From Clostridiales bacterium UBA2432 (GTDB lineage Bacteria > Bacillota > Clostridia > Lachnospirales > Vallitaleaceae): a stretch of DNA of 64,000 nt. Position 1 is the first letter of the stretch. Every line of letters begins with the position of its first letter. A program made the position numbers and the translations under genes. The DNA lies in assembly GCA_002342805.1 (NCBI GenBank), contig DDQW01000031.1, positions 10,210 through 74,209 of the forward strand, in the 5' to 3' direction. Of this stretch, positions 18,001 to 26,149 are shown one piece after another. The notes beneath the pieces are model-generated. The model saw only the letters and a program-made list of their open reading frames with translations. It ran no database searches and was not told the origin of the DNA.

Positions 18001-18580
18001 CAGATTCTTTTTCAAGATCAATCTCTGATAAGATTTCTCGAATGGCATCTGCTCCCATTGCAGCTCTAAACGAATTCCCATATTTATCATAGGCATCTCT
18101 AAATTCTTTTTCCGTTAAAACTTGCTTGTATTGAAGGTTTGTATTCCCTTTCTCAATAACGATATAAGAAGCAAAATACAATACTTTTTCCAATGTACGG
18201 GGTGACATATCTAAGATAAGTCCCATACGGCTTGGAATACCTTTGAAGTACCATATATGTGATACAGGGGCTGCTAATTCAATATGGCCCATGCGCTCAC
18301 GTCGTACTTTTGATTTTGTTATCTCAACACCACATCGGTCACAGACAACACCTTTATAACGAATCTTTTTGTACTTACCACAATGACATTCCCAGTCCTT
18401 GCTTGGTCCAAAAATTTTCTCACAGAACAAACCATCACGCTCTGGCTTTAATGTTCTGTAATTTATGGTCTCAGGCTTTTTTACTTCACCTCGAGACCAT
18501 TCTCGAATTCGTTCCGGTGATGCTAAACCAATCTTAATGGCATCAAAATTCACAGATTGCTCCATAGCTTCATTTGGCAT
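15011..18580 (-). CDS. rpoC: DNA-directed RNA polymerase subunit beta-prime
   Basis: The 1189-residue subunit carries the N-terminal zinc site ([20 protein letters not shown]), the rudder and lid regions, and the catalytic NADFDGDQM triad of aspartates near residue 455. It also has the bridge helix/trigger loop region ([25 protein letters not shown]) and the second zinc site ([13 protein letters not shown]). It is the normal Firmicutes form without large lineage inserts. The start is set by AAAGGAG ten bases upstream. It follows rpoB by 25 bases. Confidence 0.99.
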   Translation of the reverse strand: [1189 protein letters not shown]

Positions 18581-18605
18581 TAACTACACGCTCCTTTAAG
18601 ATCAT

Positions 18606-21600
18606 TTACTGGTCATCATCTTCAAGAATAAAACTTGAATCTAATAGTTCTTCATCACTTTCATCTATATCATCATCATCTTCGTCTAAGTCCGGAACTT
18701 CTTCACTTTTACCAACAGCAATATTGTGATTAACAAACTCTTCATCTGTTAAGTGAAGTTCCATATCTGTATCATCGTCAAAGTCATCTTTTAAACTAAT
18801 CTCGCCACGTTCATTGGAGATAATTTTAATATCCAAGGATAATGATTGTAATTCTTTAAGCAATACTTTGAAAGATTCAGGAATACCCGGTTCCGGAATA
18901 TTCTCACCTTTAATAATTGCCTCATATGTTTTAACACGACCAACAACATCATCTGACTTAACGGTTAGAATCTCTTGTAATGTGTAGGCTGCACCATACG
19001 CCTCGAGAGCCCAAACCTCCATCTCTCCAAAACGCTGTCCACCGAACTGGGCTTTACCACCAAGTGGTTGCTGCGTTACAAGTGAGTAAGGGCCTGTTGA
19101 ACGTGCATGTATCTTATCATCAACCAAGTGATGAAGTTTCAAGTAGTGCATGTATCCAACGGTAACCGGATTATCGAAATACTCACCGGTACGTCCATCA
19201 CGAAGATGAATCTTACCATCTTCACGAATCGGAACATTTTTCCATTCTTCACGATGATCCACATTGTTTAATAAGAATTCTTTGATTTCAGGGTTTAAAA
19301 TCTCGCCCCACTTATCTTCAAATTGATCCCAAGGTGTATTCACGTAATCATTGGCCATATCTAGCGTTTCCATAATATCAATCTCGTTGGCACCATCAAA
19401 CACAGGTGTTGCAATCTTGATGCCTAGTGCTTTAGCAGCTAAGCCTAAATGGACTTCTAAGACCTGTCCGATATTCATACGGGATGGTACACCCAATGGG
19501 TTGAGCACGATATCTAAAGGACGACCATTTGGTAAGAAAGGCATATCTTCCGCCGGTAATATACGTGAAATAACACCTTTATTACCATGACGACCGGCCA
19601 TCTTATCTCCAACGGAAATCTTACGTTTTTGTGCAATGTAGACACGAACAGACTGATTGACTCCCGGTGAGAGCTCATCGCCGTTTTCACGAGTAAATAC
19701 ATGTACATCAACGATAATTCCTTCTTCACCATGAGGCACACGAAGGGATGTGTCACGAACTTCTCTTGCTTTTTCACCAAAGATAGCACGTAATAAACGC
19801 TCTTCAGCTGTCAGTTCCGTCTCACCTTTTGGTGTAACTTTCCCAACAAGAATATCACCGGAACGAATCTCAGCTCCAATACGGATAATACCACGTTCAT
19901 CTAAATCCTTGAGCGCATCTTCACCAACACCCGGAACATCTCGTGTGATTTCTTCCGGTCCAAGTTTGGTATCTCTGGCTTCTGCTTCGTATTCTTCTAT
20001 ATGTATGGATGTATAAACATCTTCTTTAACTAAATTCTCACTTAACAAAATCGCATCCTCGAAATTATAACCTTCCCAAGTCATAAATCCGATTAATGGA
20101 TTTTTACCAAGTGCAATCTCACCGTTTTGCGTTGATGGTCCATCAGCAATAACCGCACCTTGTTTTACCTTGTCTCCCTTAGACACAAGAGGACGTTGGT
20201 TAATACATGTACCTTGGTTACTACGTGCAAATTTACGCAATCGATAGATATCTCGAGCTCCTTCAGCTGTCTTAATAACGATTTCTTTTGCAGTAACGCG
20301 TTCAACGACACCTGCATTTTTAGCTATTTTAACAATACCGGAGTCGACTGCTGCCTTGTTCTCCATACCTGTTCCTACCAATGATGAATCGGTAATCAAT
20401 AGAGGTACAGCCTGACGCTGCATGTTTGATCCCATGAGTGCACGATTGGCGTCATCGTTCTCTAGGAAAGGAATCATGGATGTCGCAACAGAAAAGACCT
20501 GCTTTGGCGAAACGTCCATCAAGTCGATTGATTTTGCTTCCATCTCAATGATATGTTCACGGTCACGACCGGTAACATATTTATGAACGAAGTGACCTTC
20601 TTCATCAAGAGGCTCATTGGCCTGGGCAACACGATACTTCTCTTCTTCATCCGCCGTTACATAAATAACGTCTTCAGTTACAACCGGTTCATCACCGGAT
20701 TGATCGATTAGTCGATATGGCGCCTCAATAAATCCATATTCATTAATACGCGCATAGGTTGCTAAGGAGTTGATCAAACCGATGTTTGGTCCCTCAGGTG
20801 TCTCAATCGGACACATACGTCCATAGTGAGAATAGTGAACGTCACGAACCTCAAATCCGGCACGCTCACGGCTAAGTCCACCAGGACCCAATGCAGATAG
20901 ACGACGCTTATGTGTTAATTCAGCAAGCGGGTTGGTCTGATCCATAAACTGGGATAACTGTGAACTTCCAAAGAATTCCTTAATCGACGCCGTAACCGGA
21001 CGAATATTAATCAAGGATTGTGGTGTAATGCCATCCGGGTCTTGAATCGTCATACGTTCACGAACGACACGTTCCATTCTTGATAATCCGATTCTAAACT
21101 GATTCTGTAACAATTCTCCAACTGCACGAATACGACGGTTTCCAAGGTGGTCAATATCATCCACATCTCCCACGCCATATTCAACGTGAATATTATAGTT
21201 CATGGATGCAAAAATATCTTCTTTTGTAATATGCTTAGGTATTAATCGGTGCATATTTCTTTCTATTTGTTCAACAAGCTCTTCTTCATTAGTATATTCA
21301 TCCATGAGTTCTTTAAGAACAGGATAATATACGCGTTCACGAATACGAAGTGCTTCAATATCTGCCTGAACATAGTTTTTGATATCGACAACCATGTTAC
21401 TTAAAACTTTAACTTTACGGTCTTCAACGGTTACAAACACATAAGGTACAGCCGCATCTTGAATCCGAATTGCAAGTTCCTGATCAATAACAGTTCCTGC
21501 TTCAGCTAAGATTTCCCCTGTTGACTTATCAACAACATCTTCAGATAAAACATGGCCTGTAACACGATTGGATAAAGCTAATTTTTTATTAAATTTATAT

Positions 21601-22424
21601 CTACCAACTTTGGCTAAATCATAACGTCTTGGGTCAAAAAACATGGAGTTTAATAGTGATTCTGCACTCTCAACCGTTGGTGGCTCACCCGGACGAATAC
21701 GTTTATATATCTCAATTAACCCTTCTTCATAGGAAGACGAGCTATCCTTATCTAAACTAGCAAGAATCTTTGGCTCTTCACCAAATAGTTCAATAATCTC
21801 TGCATTCGTTCCGATTCCAAATGAACGCATTAATACAGTTACCGGCACTTTACGTGTTCGGTCTACACGTACATGAAAAATGTCATTTGAATCTGTCTCA
21901 TATTCAAGCCATGCCCCACGATTCGGAATTACTGTTGCCGAATATAGTTCTTTACCGATCTTATCATGCTTCATCGCATAATAAATACCCGGTGAACGTA
22001 CTAGCTGGCTTACAATAACACGCTCTGCTCCGTTAATAATAAAGGTTCCCGTATCTGTCATTAACGGCAAGTCACCCATAAATATCTCATGTTCACTAAT
22101 CTCGTCTTTTTCCTTATTAATAAGACGCACACGAACTTTAAGAGGTGCAGCATATGTTGCATCTCTTTCTTTACATTCATCCATTGTGTATTTTGCATCT
22201 TCATTAAATGAAAAGCCGACAAATTCTAACATTAAATTCCCGGTGTAATCCGAAATTGGGGATATATCTCGAAATACTTCCTTTAATCCTTCATCCAGGA
22301 ACCAATTATAAGAATCTTTTTGAACTTCGATTAGATTTGGCATGTCAAGGACTTCTTTTTGCTTGGAGTAGCTCATTCGAACTGACACTCCGCTTTCGAT
22401 AGGATTGATCCTATTTTTTTCCAT
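18606..22424 (-). CDS. rpoB: DNA-directed RNA polymerase subunit beta
   Basis: The 1272-residue protein has the rifampicin pocket FGSSQLSQFMDQTNPLAELTHKRRLSALGPGG with wild-type residues at the usual resistance positions. It also has GPNIGLINSLATYA, the active-site GKVTPKGE and KMAGRHGNKGVIS blocks, and GGKAQFGGQRFGEMEVWALEAYGAA. The last 50 or so residues are strongly acidic (runs of D and E), longer than the minimal beta C terminus. It is the first gene of its operon, with its own promoter after the rplL terminator. Confidence 0.99.
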   Translation of the reverse strand: MEKNRINPIESGVSVRMSYSKQKEVLDMPNLIEVQKDSYNWFLDEGLKEVFRDISPISDYTGNLMLEFVGFSFNEDAKYTMDECKERDATYAAPLKVRVRLINKEKDEISEHEIFMGDLPLMTDTGTFIINGAERVIVSQLVRSPGIYYAMKHDKIGKELYSATVIPNRGAWLEYETDSNDIFHVRVDRTRKVPVTVLMRSFGIGTNAEIIELFGEEPKILASLDKDSSSSYEEGLIEIYKRIRPGEPPTVESAESLLNSMFFDPRRYDLAKVGRYKFNKKLALSNRVTGHVLSEDVVDKSTGEILAEAGTVIDQELAIRIQDAAVPYVFVTVEDRKVKVLSNMVVDIKNYVQADIEALRIRERVYYPVLKELMDEYTNEEELVEQIERNMHRLIPKHITKEDIFASMNYNIHVEYGVGDVDDIDHLGNRRIRAVGELLQNQFRIGLSRMERVVRERMTIQDPDGITPQSLINIRPVTASIKEFFGSSQLSQFMDQTNPLAELTHKRRLSALGPGGLSRERAGFEVRDVHYSHYGRMCPIETPEGPNIGLINSLATYARINEYGFIEAPYRLIDQSGDEPVVTEDVIYVTADEEEKYRVAQANEPLDEEGHFVHKYVTGRDREHIIEMEAKSIDLMDVSPKQVFSVATSMIPFLENDDANRALMGSNMQRQAVPLLITDSSLVGTGMENKAAVDSGIVKIAKNAGVVERVTAKEIVIKTAEGARDIYRLRKFARSNQGTCINQRPLVSKGDKVKQGAVIADGPSTQNGEIALGKNPLIGFMTWEGYNFEDAILLSENLVKEDVYTSIHIEEYEAEARDTKLGPEEITRDVPGVGEDALKDLDERGIIRIGAEIRSGDILVGKVTPKGETELTAEERLLRAIFGEKAREVRDTSLRVPHGEEGIIVDVHVFTRENGDELSPGVNQSVRVYIAQKRKISVGDKMAGRHGNKGVISRILPAEDMPFLPNGRPLDIVLNPLGVPSRMNIGQVLEVHLGLAAKALGIKIATPVFDGANEIDIMETLDMANDYVNTPWDQFEDKWGEILNPEIKEFLLNNVDHREEWKNVPIREDGKIHLRDGRTGEYFDNPVTVGYMHYLKLHHLVDDKIHARSTGPYSLVTQQPLGGKAQFGGQRFGEMEVWALEAYGAAYTLQEILTVKSDDVVGRVKTYEAIIKGENIPEPGIPESFKVLLKELQSLSLDIKIISNERGEISLKDDFDDDTDMELHLTDEEFVNHNIAVGKSEEVPDLDEDDDDIDESDEELLDSSFILEDDDQ

Positions 22425-22510
22425 AGTTATGATTCACCCCTTGGCTATAATAATCTTCATCTAGTATACCCTAAAAATAAGCATACAATTCCATACTGAC
22501 GCATTAACAG

Positions 22511-22539
22511 ATAATATCATATCCTGTCAAGCTTGTCAA
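22511..22539 (-). promoter_or_regulatory. Sigma-A promoter of rpoBC
   Basis: TTGACA (22539-22534) and TATTAT (22516-22511) with a 17-base spacer lie on the minus strand between the rplL terminator and rpoB. In many Firmicutes rpoB is transcribed partly by read-through from rplJL. Here a terminator plus a near-consensus promoter suggest mainly independent expression. Confidence 0.8.
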
Positions 22540-22581
22540 CACAATATTTTTAGAAATATATCAGTTACTGTCTAACCGTGT

Positions 22582-22611
22582 AAAAAAAGCCTCGATTCGT
22601 AATGAATCGAG
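22582..22611 (-). terminator. Rho-independent terminator of rplJ-rplL
   Basis: CTCGATTC/GAATCGAG (22591-22598 with 22604-22611) form an 8-bp stem with a 5-base loop. On the minus strand it is followed by GC and seven T. It lies 27 bases after the rplL stop codon. Confidence 0.92.
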
Positions 22612-22638
22612 ACTTTTGAAATTTTTAGTATAATGTTA

Positions 22639-23013
22639 TTACTTAACTGTCGCTGTTGCGCCAACTTCTGCAAGCTTAGCTTTGATTTCTTCTGCTTCTT
22701 CTTTAGTCGCTGCTTCTTTAACCATTTTAGGAGCGTTGTCTACAAGCTCTTTAGCTTCTTTTAATCCTAAGCCAGTGATTTCACGAACAGCCTTGATAAC
22801 TTTAACTTTTGAAGCTCCAACTTCTGTAAGCTCTACATCAAATTCAGTTTGCTCTTCAGCTGCGCCACCTTCTGCTCCAGCTGCTGCCATTACAACACCT
22901 GCTGCTGCAGATACACCAAATTCTTCTTCACAAGCTGTTACTAATTCGTTAAGTTCTAATACTGATAATTCTTTAATTGCATCAATTAATTCTTGAGTTG
23001 TTAATTTTGCCAT
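22639..23013 (-). CDS. rplL: 50S ribosomal protein L7/L12
   Basis: This acidic stalk protein recruits translation GTPases. The ATG at 23013 (MAKLTTQELIDAIKELSV, 124 residues) follows GGAGGTG; three further in-frame codons upstream are not conserved. The alanine/glycine-rich hinge (about 40-56) and the C-terminal KVKVIKAVREITGLGLKEAKELVD factor-binding block are clear. It is the last gene of the L10-L12 unit. Confidence 0.98.
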   Translation of the reverse strand: MAKLTTQELIDAIKELSVLELNELVTACEEEFGVSAAAGVVMAAAGAEGGAAEEQTEFDVELTEVGASKVKVIKAVREITGLGLKEAKELVDNAPKMVKEAATKEEAEEIKAKLAEVGATATVK

Positions 23014-23039
23014 TATTTGCACCTCCGAAATATTTTTTA

Positions 23040-23618
23040 TTATTCTTCTACTGTTTCTGTTGTTTCTTCTGTCGCGACTTCTTCTGTCTTCTCTACAGTC
23101 GCTGCAAGATCTGCCGCTGTAGCCACGCCTTTTTCTTCCATCTCATCTGCAATTGCTTTAACTGTACGTGCAAATGAAGATATTGGAGATTTGAAGCTTC
23201 CAAATAGTTTTGCAAGTAATTCGTCTCTTGATGGTACTGAAGCCACCTTGACAATACCGTCAACGTCGAATAATTCACCGTCAACAACACCTGCTTTGAA
23301 TTCAAGCTTAGGCATGTCTTTTGACATTTTCTTAAGAATTCGAGGACCTGCTGTTGCATCGTCGTAACTGATAGCAATCGCACTTGGACCGGCTAATTGG
23401 TCGTTTAATTGATCAAATGCTGTTCCTTCAAATGCAAACTTCATCATTGTATTCTTATAAACCTTGTATGTTACGTTCGCTTCACGTAAAGCTTTACGAA
23501 GATTCGTATCTTGCTCTACTGTCAACCCACGATAGTCAACAAGTACAACCGAACTTGCACCTTCAATATTTTCTTTAATCGCTTGTATTACTGTTTGTTT
23601 TTGTTCAACTTTTGGCAC
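23040..23618 (-). CDS. rplJ: 50S ribosomal protein L10 with acidic C-terminal tail
   Basis: L10 anchors L7/L12 dimers to the ribosome. The protein shows KQTVIQAIKENIEGASSVVLVDYRGLTVEQ, the TLRKALR-type region and NTMMKFAFEGT. At 192 residues it is longer than the common 165-175. The excess is a tail after about residue 165 made largely of Glu, Thr, Ala and Val. It is preceded by AAGGAGGTG and by an L10 leader. Confidence 0.97.
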   Translation of the reverse strand: MPKVEQKQTVIQAIKENIEGASSVVLVDYRGLTVEQDTNLRKALREANVTYKVYKNTMMKFAFEGTAFDQLNDQLAGPSAIAISYDDATAGPRILKKMSKDMPKLEFKAGVVDGELFDVDGIVKVASVPSRDELLAKLFGSFKSPISSFARTVKAIADEMEEKGVATAADLAATVEKTEEVATEETTETVEE

Positions 23619-23639
23619 TGTTACACCTCCTTAAAAATT

Positions 23640-23762
23640 TGAATCAAATAAAATAACTCTCACTACACACGCAGAAAGAGTCTAACTAATATCGTTATTA
23701 TCTCCTCGGTAGGTTGTATACGTTATGCTCTTAAGCACCTACTGTCTGCGGTAGTTATTTTC
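23640..23762 (-). ncRNA. Ribosomal protein L10 leader (rplJ autoregulatory RNA)
   Basis: The 5-prime leader of rplJ holds the conserved CTACCGAGGAGATAATAAC-type internal segment, the following TTAGACTCTTTCTGCGTG element and flanking paired arms, matching the L10 leader (Rfam family L10_leader) that binds L10(L12)4. It lies between the promoter at 23774-23802 and the rplJ ribosome site. Exact ends are approximate because I matched it by eye. Confidence 0.8.
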
Positions 23763-23773
23763 ACACTCGACAA

Positions 23774-23802
23774 AGTATATCAAACACAGCTTACTTTGTC
23801 AA
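23774..23802 (-). promoter_or_regulatory. Sigma-A promoter of rplJ-rplL
   Basis: TTGACA (23802-23797), a 17-base spacer and TATACT (23779-23774) on the minus strand. It sits just upstream of the L10 leader. Confidence 0.85.
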
Positions 23803-23813
23803 CTGTTTTTTTA

Positions 23814-23841
23814 GGGAAGAATGATGGGAGTCATTCTTCCC
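23814..23841. other. Perfect 11-bp hairpin between rplA and rplJ
   Basis: GGGAAGAATGA (23814-23824) and its exact complement (23831-23841) enclose six bases, 22 bases after the rplA stop. On the minus strand it is followed by seven A rather than T, so it is not a standard intrinsic terminator for rplA. On the plus strand T7 precedes it. It may be a U-poor terminator, a processing site or an mRNA 3-prime end stabiliser. Confidence 0.55.
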
Positions 23842-23863
23842 TTATATTATGCTATATTAAGTA

Positions 23864-24562
23864 CTACTTATCGTCAATCTTACCGGCATTAATCTTAATA
23901 CCAGGTCCCATTGTCGAAGCAACATTTACACTACGAAGGTATTTACCTTTTGCAGCTGCAGGCTTCGCTTTGATAATCGCACTCATTAATGTGTGGAAGT
24001 TGTCCATTAATTTTTCTTGACCAAAGGATACTTTACCGATTGGCACGTGTATAATATTGGCTTTATCAAGACGGTATTCAATCTTACCGGCTTTAATATC
24101 ATTAACAGCTTTCGCAACATCCATAGTAACTGTACCTGCTTTTGGGTTAGGCATTAATCCTTTTGGACCAAGGACACGTCCCAAACGACCAACAACACCC
24201 ATCATGTTAGGTGTAGCAACGATAACATCAAAATCCAACCAACCTTCGTTTTGGATTTTGGGAATAAGCTCTTCAGCACCGACAAAGTCTGCGCCTGCTT
24301 CTTCCGCTTCTGTTGCTTGATCGCCTTTAGCAAAAACTAAAACACGAACTTTTTTACCTGTACCATGTGGTAATACTACTGCACCACGTACTTGTTGGTC
24401 TGCATGACGACTGTCTACTCCTAATCGGATATGTGCTTCTACAGTTTCATCGAATTTTGCTTTACCTGTCTCTATCGCTAAACTCAAAGCTTCTTCAGGA
24501 TCATACAGTTTGGTTCTATCAACTAGTTTGGCAATTTCTGCAAATCTTTTACCTTTTTTCAT
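23864..24562 (-). CDS. rplA: 50S ribosomal protein L1
   Basis: L1 forms the mobile stalk that guides deacylated tRNA out of the E site and often represses rplKA translation. I choose the ATG at 24562 (MKKGKRFAEIAKLVDR, 232 residues), seven bases from AAGGAGG; the frame upstream is leader. The motifs GVDSRHADQQVRGAVVLPHGTGK and GLMPNPKAGTVT are diagnostic. Confidence 0.98.
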   Translation of the reverse strand: MKKGKRFAEIAKLVDRTKLYDPEEALSLAIETGKAKFDETVEAHIRLGVDSRHADQQVRGAVVLPHGTGKKVRVLVFAKGDQATEAEEAGADFVGAEELIPKIQNEGWLDFDVIVATPNMMGVVGRLGRVLGPKGLMPNPKAGTVTMDVAKAVNDIKAGKIEYRLDKANIIHVPIGKVSFGQEKLMDNFHTLMSAIIKAKPAAAKGKYLRSVNVASTMGPGIKINAGKIDDK

Positions 24563-24614
24563 TCCATTTCCTCCTTGTGGTAATATCGGGAGTGTCCCTC
24601 CCACATAATTCTAA

Positions 24615-25040
24615 CTACTTTTCGACAACAACACCCATGCTTCGGCATGTACCTGCGATCATACTCATCGCTGATTCAACACTTGCTGCATTAAGGTCTT
24701 GCATCTTAATCTCTGCAATCTTTCGAAGACCCTCTTGAGTGATTGTAGCCACTTTATCTTTTTGTGGCACACCTGAACCGGATTTGATTCCACATTCTTT
24801 TTTAATAAGAATAGCTGCAGGTGGAGTCTTTGTGATAAAGCTAAAGCTTCGATCTTGATATACTGTGATTACAACCGGAATAATCATACCGGCTTCTTTT
24901 TCTGTTTTCGCATTGAACTCTTTTGTAAACTGCACAATGTTCACACCGTGTTGACCTAAAGCCGGTCCAACCGGTGGTGCTGGAGTAGCTTTCCCAGCAG
25001 GAATCTGCAATTTAATAAGTCCTGTAACTTTTTTCGCCAT
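24615..25040 (-). CDS. rplK: 50S ribosomal protein L11
   Basis: L11 forms the GTPase-associated centre with 23S rRNA helices 43/44 and is needed for the RelA-type stringent response and thiostrepton binding. The 141-residue protein has KLQIPAGKATPAPPVGPALGQHGVNI, with its proline-rich linker, and the C-terminal IAGTCRSMGVVVE. It follows nusG. Confidence 0.99.
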   Translation of the reverse strand: MAKKVTGLIKLQIPAGKATPAPPVGPALGQHGVNIVQFTKEFNAKTEKEAGMIIPVVITVYQDRSFSFITKTPPAAILIKKECGIKSGSGVPQKDKVATITQEGLRKIAEIKMQDLNAASVESAMSMIAGTCRSMGVVVEK

Positions 25041-25083
25041 TTAGCGCACCTCCTGAATTTCTTCCATAAAAAGCTTTGTTCGT

Positions 25084-25605
25084 TTAATTCAATTTTTGAA
25101 TCTTTGCATAATCTAATTCTACTGGTGTGTCTCGTCCAAAAATAGATAGATTAACAATAACCGTTCGTTTATGATCGTGGATCTCTTTGATCATTCCGAC
25201 AGATCCTTCAAATGGTCCGTCAACAACAGTAACAGTGTCACCTACTTCAACAAACAACTCAACAACAGATAAATCAATACCCATTGCAGAAATCTCTGCT
25301 TCAGATAGAGGAACCGGTTTTGAACCCGGACCAACAAATCCTGTTACACCACGTGTATTACGAACAACGTACCACGTCTCGTCGTTCATAAACATTTTCA
25401 ACAGGACATAGCCCGGAAAAAGTTTTTTGTCGACTTCTTTTCGTGTACCGTTCTTATCTTCATACACTTTATGCAAGGGAACGATGACTTCTAGAATCTG
25501 ATCTTGAATCTTACGATTTTCAATCAACTTCTCAATATTTGCTTTTACTTTGTTCTCATACCCGGAATAGGTATGAACTACGTACCACTTAGCTTCTTCT
25601 GCCAT
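25084..25605 (-). CDS. nusG: Transcription termination/antitermination factor NusG
   Basis: The 173-residue protein has the N-terminal NGN domain (KWYVVHTYSGYENKVKANIEKLI, LFPGYVLLKMFMNDETWYVVRNTRGVTGFVG) and a C-terminal KOW domain (GDTVTVVDGPFEGSVGMI). NusG clamps RNA polymerase and can link it to the ribosome through S10. It lies between secE and rplK as in most bacteria. Confidence 0.99.
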   Translation of the reverse strand: MAEEAKWYVVHTYSGYENKVKANIEKLIENRKIQDQILEVIVPLHKVYEDKNGTRKEVDKKLFPGYVLLKMFMNDETWYVVRNTRGVTGFVGPGSKPVPLSEAEISAMGIDLSVVELFVEVGDTVTVVDGPFEGSVGMIKEIHDHKRTVIVNLSIFGRDTPVELDYAKIQKLN

Positions 25606-25617
25606 AAGTAACCACCT

Positions 25618-25821
25618 TTATAGATTTCCTAAAATCAGATCAAATATAACGAACTGAAAACTCGCATCGATGGCTGCAATAATTCCACCAAGGATGAGGG
25701 CAATAACGACAACAACATACGTTTGCTTCATTATTGTCTTTTTGTTAGGCCATATAATCTTTTTGAACTCAGATTTGACCCCTTTGAAAAAACCAACTTT
25801 CTTAGCGTCTGCTTCTCCCAT
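25618..25821 (-). CDS. secE: Preprotein translocase subunit SecE
   Basis: This 67-residue protein has the short Firmicutes form: an amphipathic segment KSEFKKIIWPNKKTIMKQT followed by a single transmembrane helix (about 30-58). SecE stabilises SecY in the Sec channel. The gene is 12 bases before nusG and follows rpmG directly. No tRNA-Trp gene is present in the gap, unlike some relatives. Confidence 0.97.
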   Translation of the reverse strand: MGEADAKKVGFFKGVKSEFKKIIWPNKKTIMKQTYVVVVIALILGGIIAAIDASFQFVIFDLILGNL

Positions 25822-25866
25822 TGATTCACTTCCTTTTCTCCCATAAAAAACGGAATCCGAACCGAA

Positions 25867-26016
25867 TTACTTCGTTTCTTTGTGATTCGTATGTTTTTTA
25901 CAGAACTTACAGTATTTTTGTGTTTCTAAGCGTTCCGGATGCGCTTTCTTATCTTTTGTCATATGATAGTTTCTGTTTTTGCATTCCGTACACTCTAAAG
26001 TAATTTTTACACGCAC
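25867..26016 (-). CDS. rpmG: 50S ribosomal protein L33, zinc type
   Basis: This short gene encodes 49 residues starting at a GTG (26016) behind GGAGGTGG: MRVKITLECTECKNRNY, ending in a run of basic residues. Cys9, Cys12, Cys36 and Cys39 form the zinc site of the C-plus L33 form. It is the first gene of the secE-nusG operon, a common Firmicutes arrangement. Confidence 0.96.
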   Translation of the reverse strand: MRVKITLECTECKNRNYHMTKDKKAHPERLETQKYCKFCKKHTNHKETK

Positions 26017-26070
26017 AACTTCCACCTCCACTTAGTCTAATAAGGTTGTTCTTTGGACATTTTCTTACAA

Positions 26071-26139
26071 AAAAAAAGAGCCCTCTAAACGTGCAACTAA
26101 TAATTTATCACACTTAAGGGCAATTGTCAATAGGGCTTT
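26071..26139 (-). promoter_or_regulatory. rpmG-secE promoter nested inside a flagellar-operon terminator
   Basis: Minus-strand TTGACA (26130-26125) and TAAATT (26107-26102), 17 bases apart, would start transcription near 26095. Around it, AGCCCT (26137-26132 read on the minus strand) can pair with AGGGCT (26084-26079). Alternatively GCCCTTAA (26121-26114) pairs with the same right arm through a bulge. The right arm is followed by TC and nine T. Only RNA entering from the upstream flagellar operon contains both arms. Confidence 0.65.
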
Positions 26140-26149
26140 GAAATATTCC

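Noticed and set aside
18606..22424. Rifampicin-resistance substitutions in rpoB
   Set aside because: The residues of the rifampicin pocket match the susceptible consensus at the usual resistance positions.
25822..25866. A tRNA-Trp gene between rpmG and secE, as found in some Firmicutes
   Set aside because: The gap is too short and shows no cloverleaf arms.
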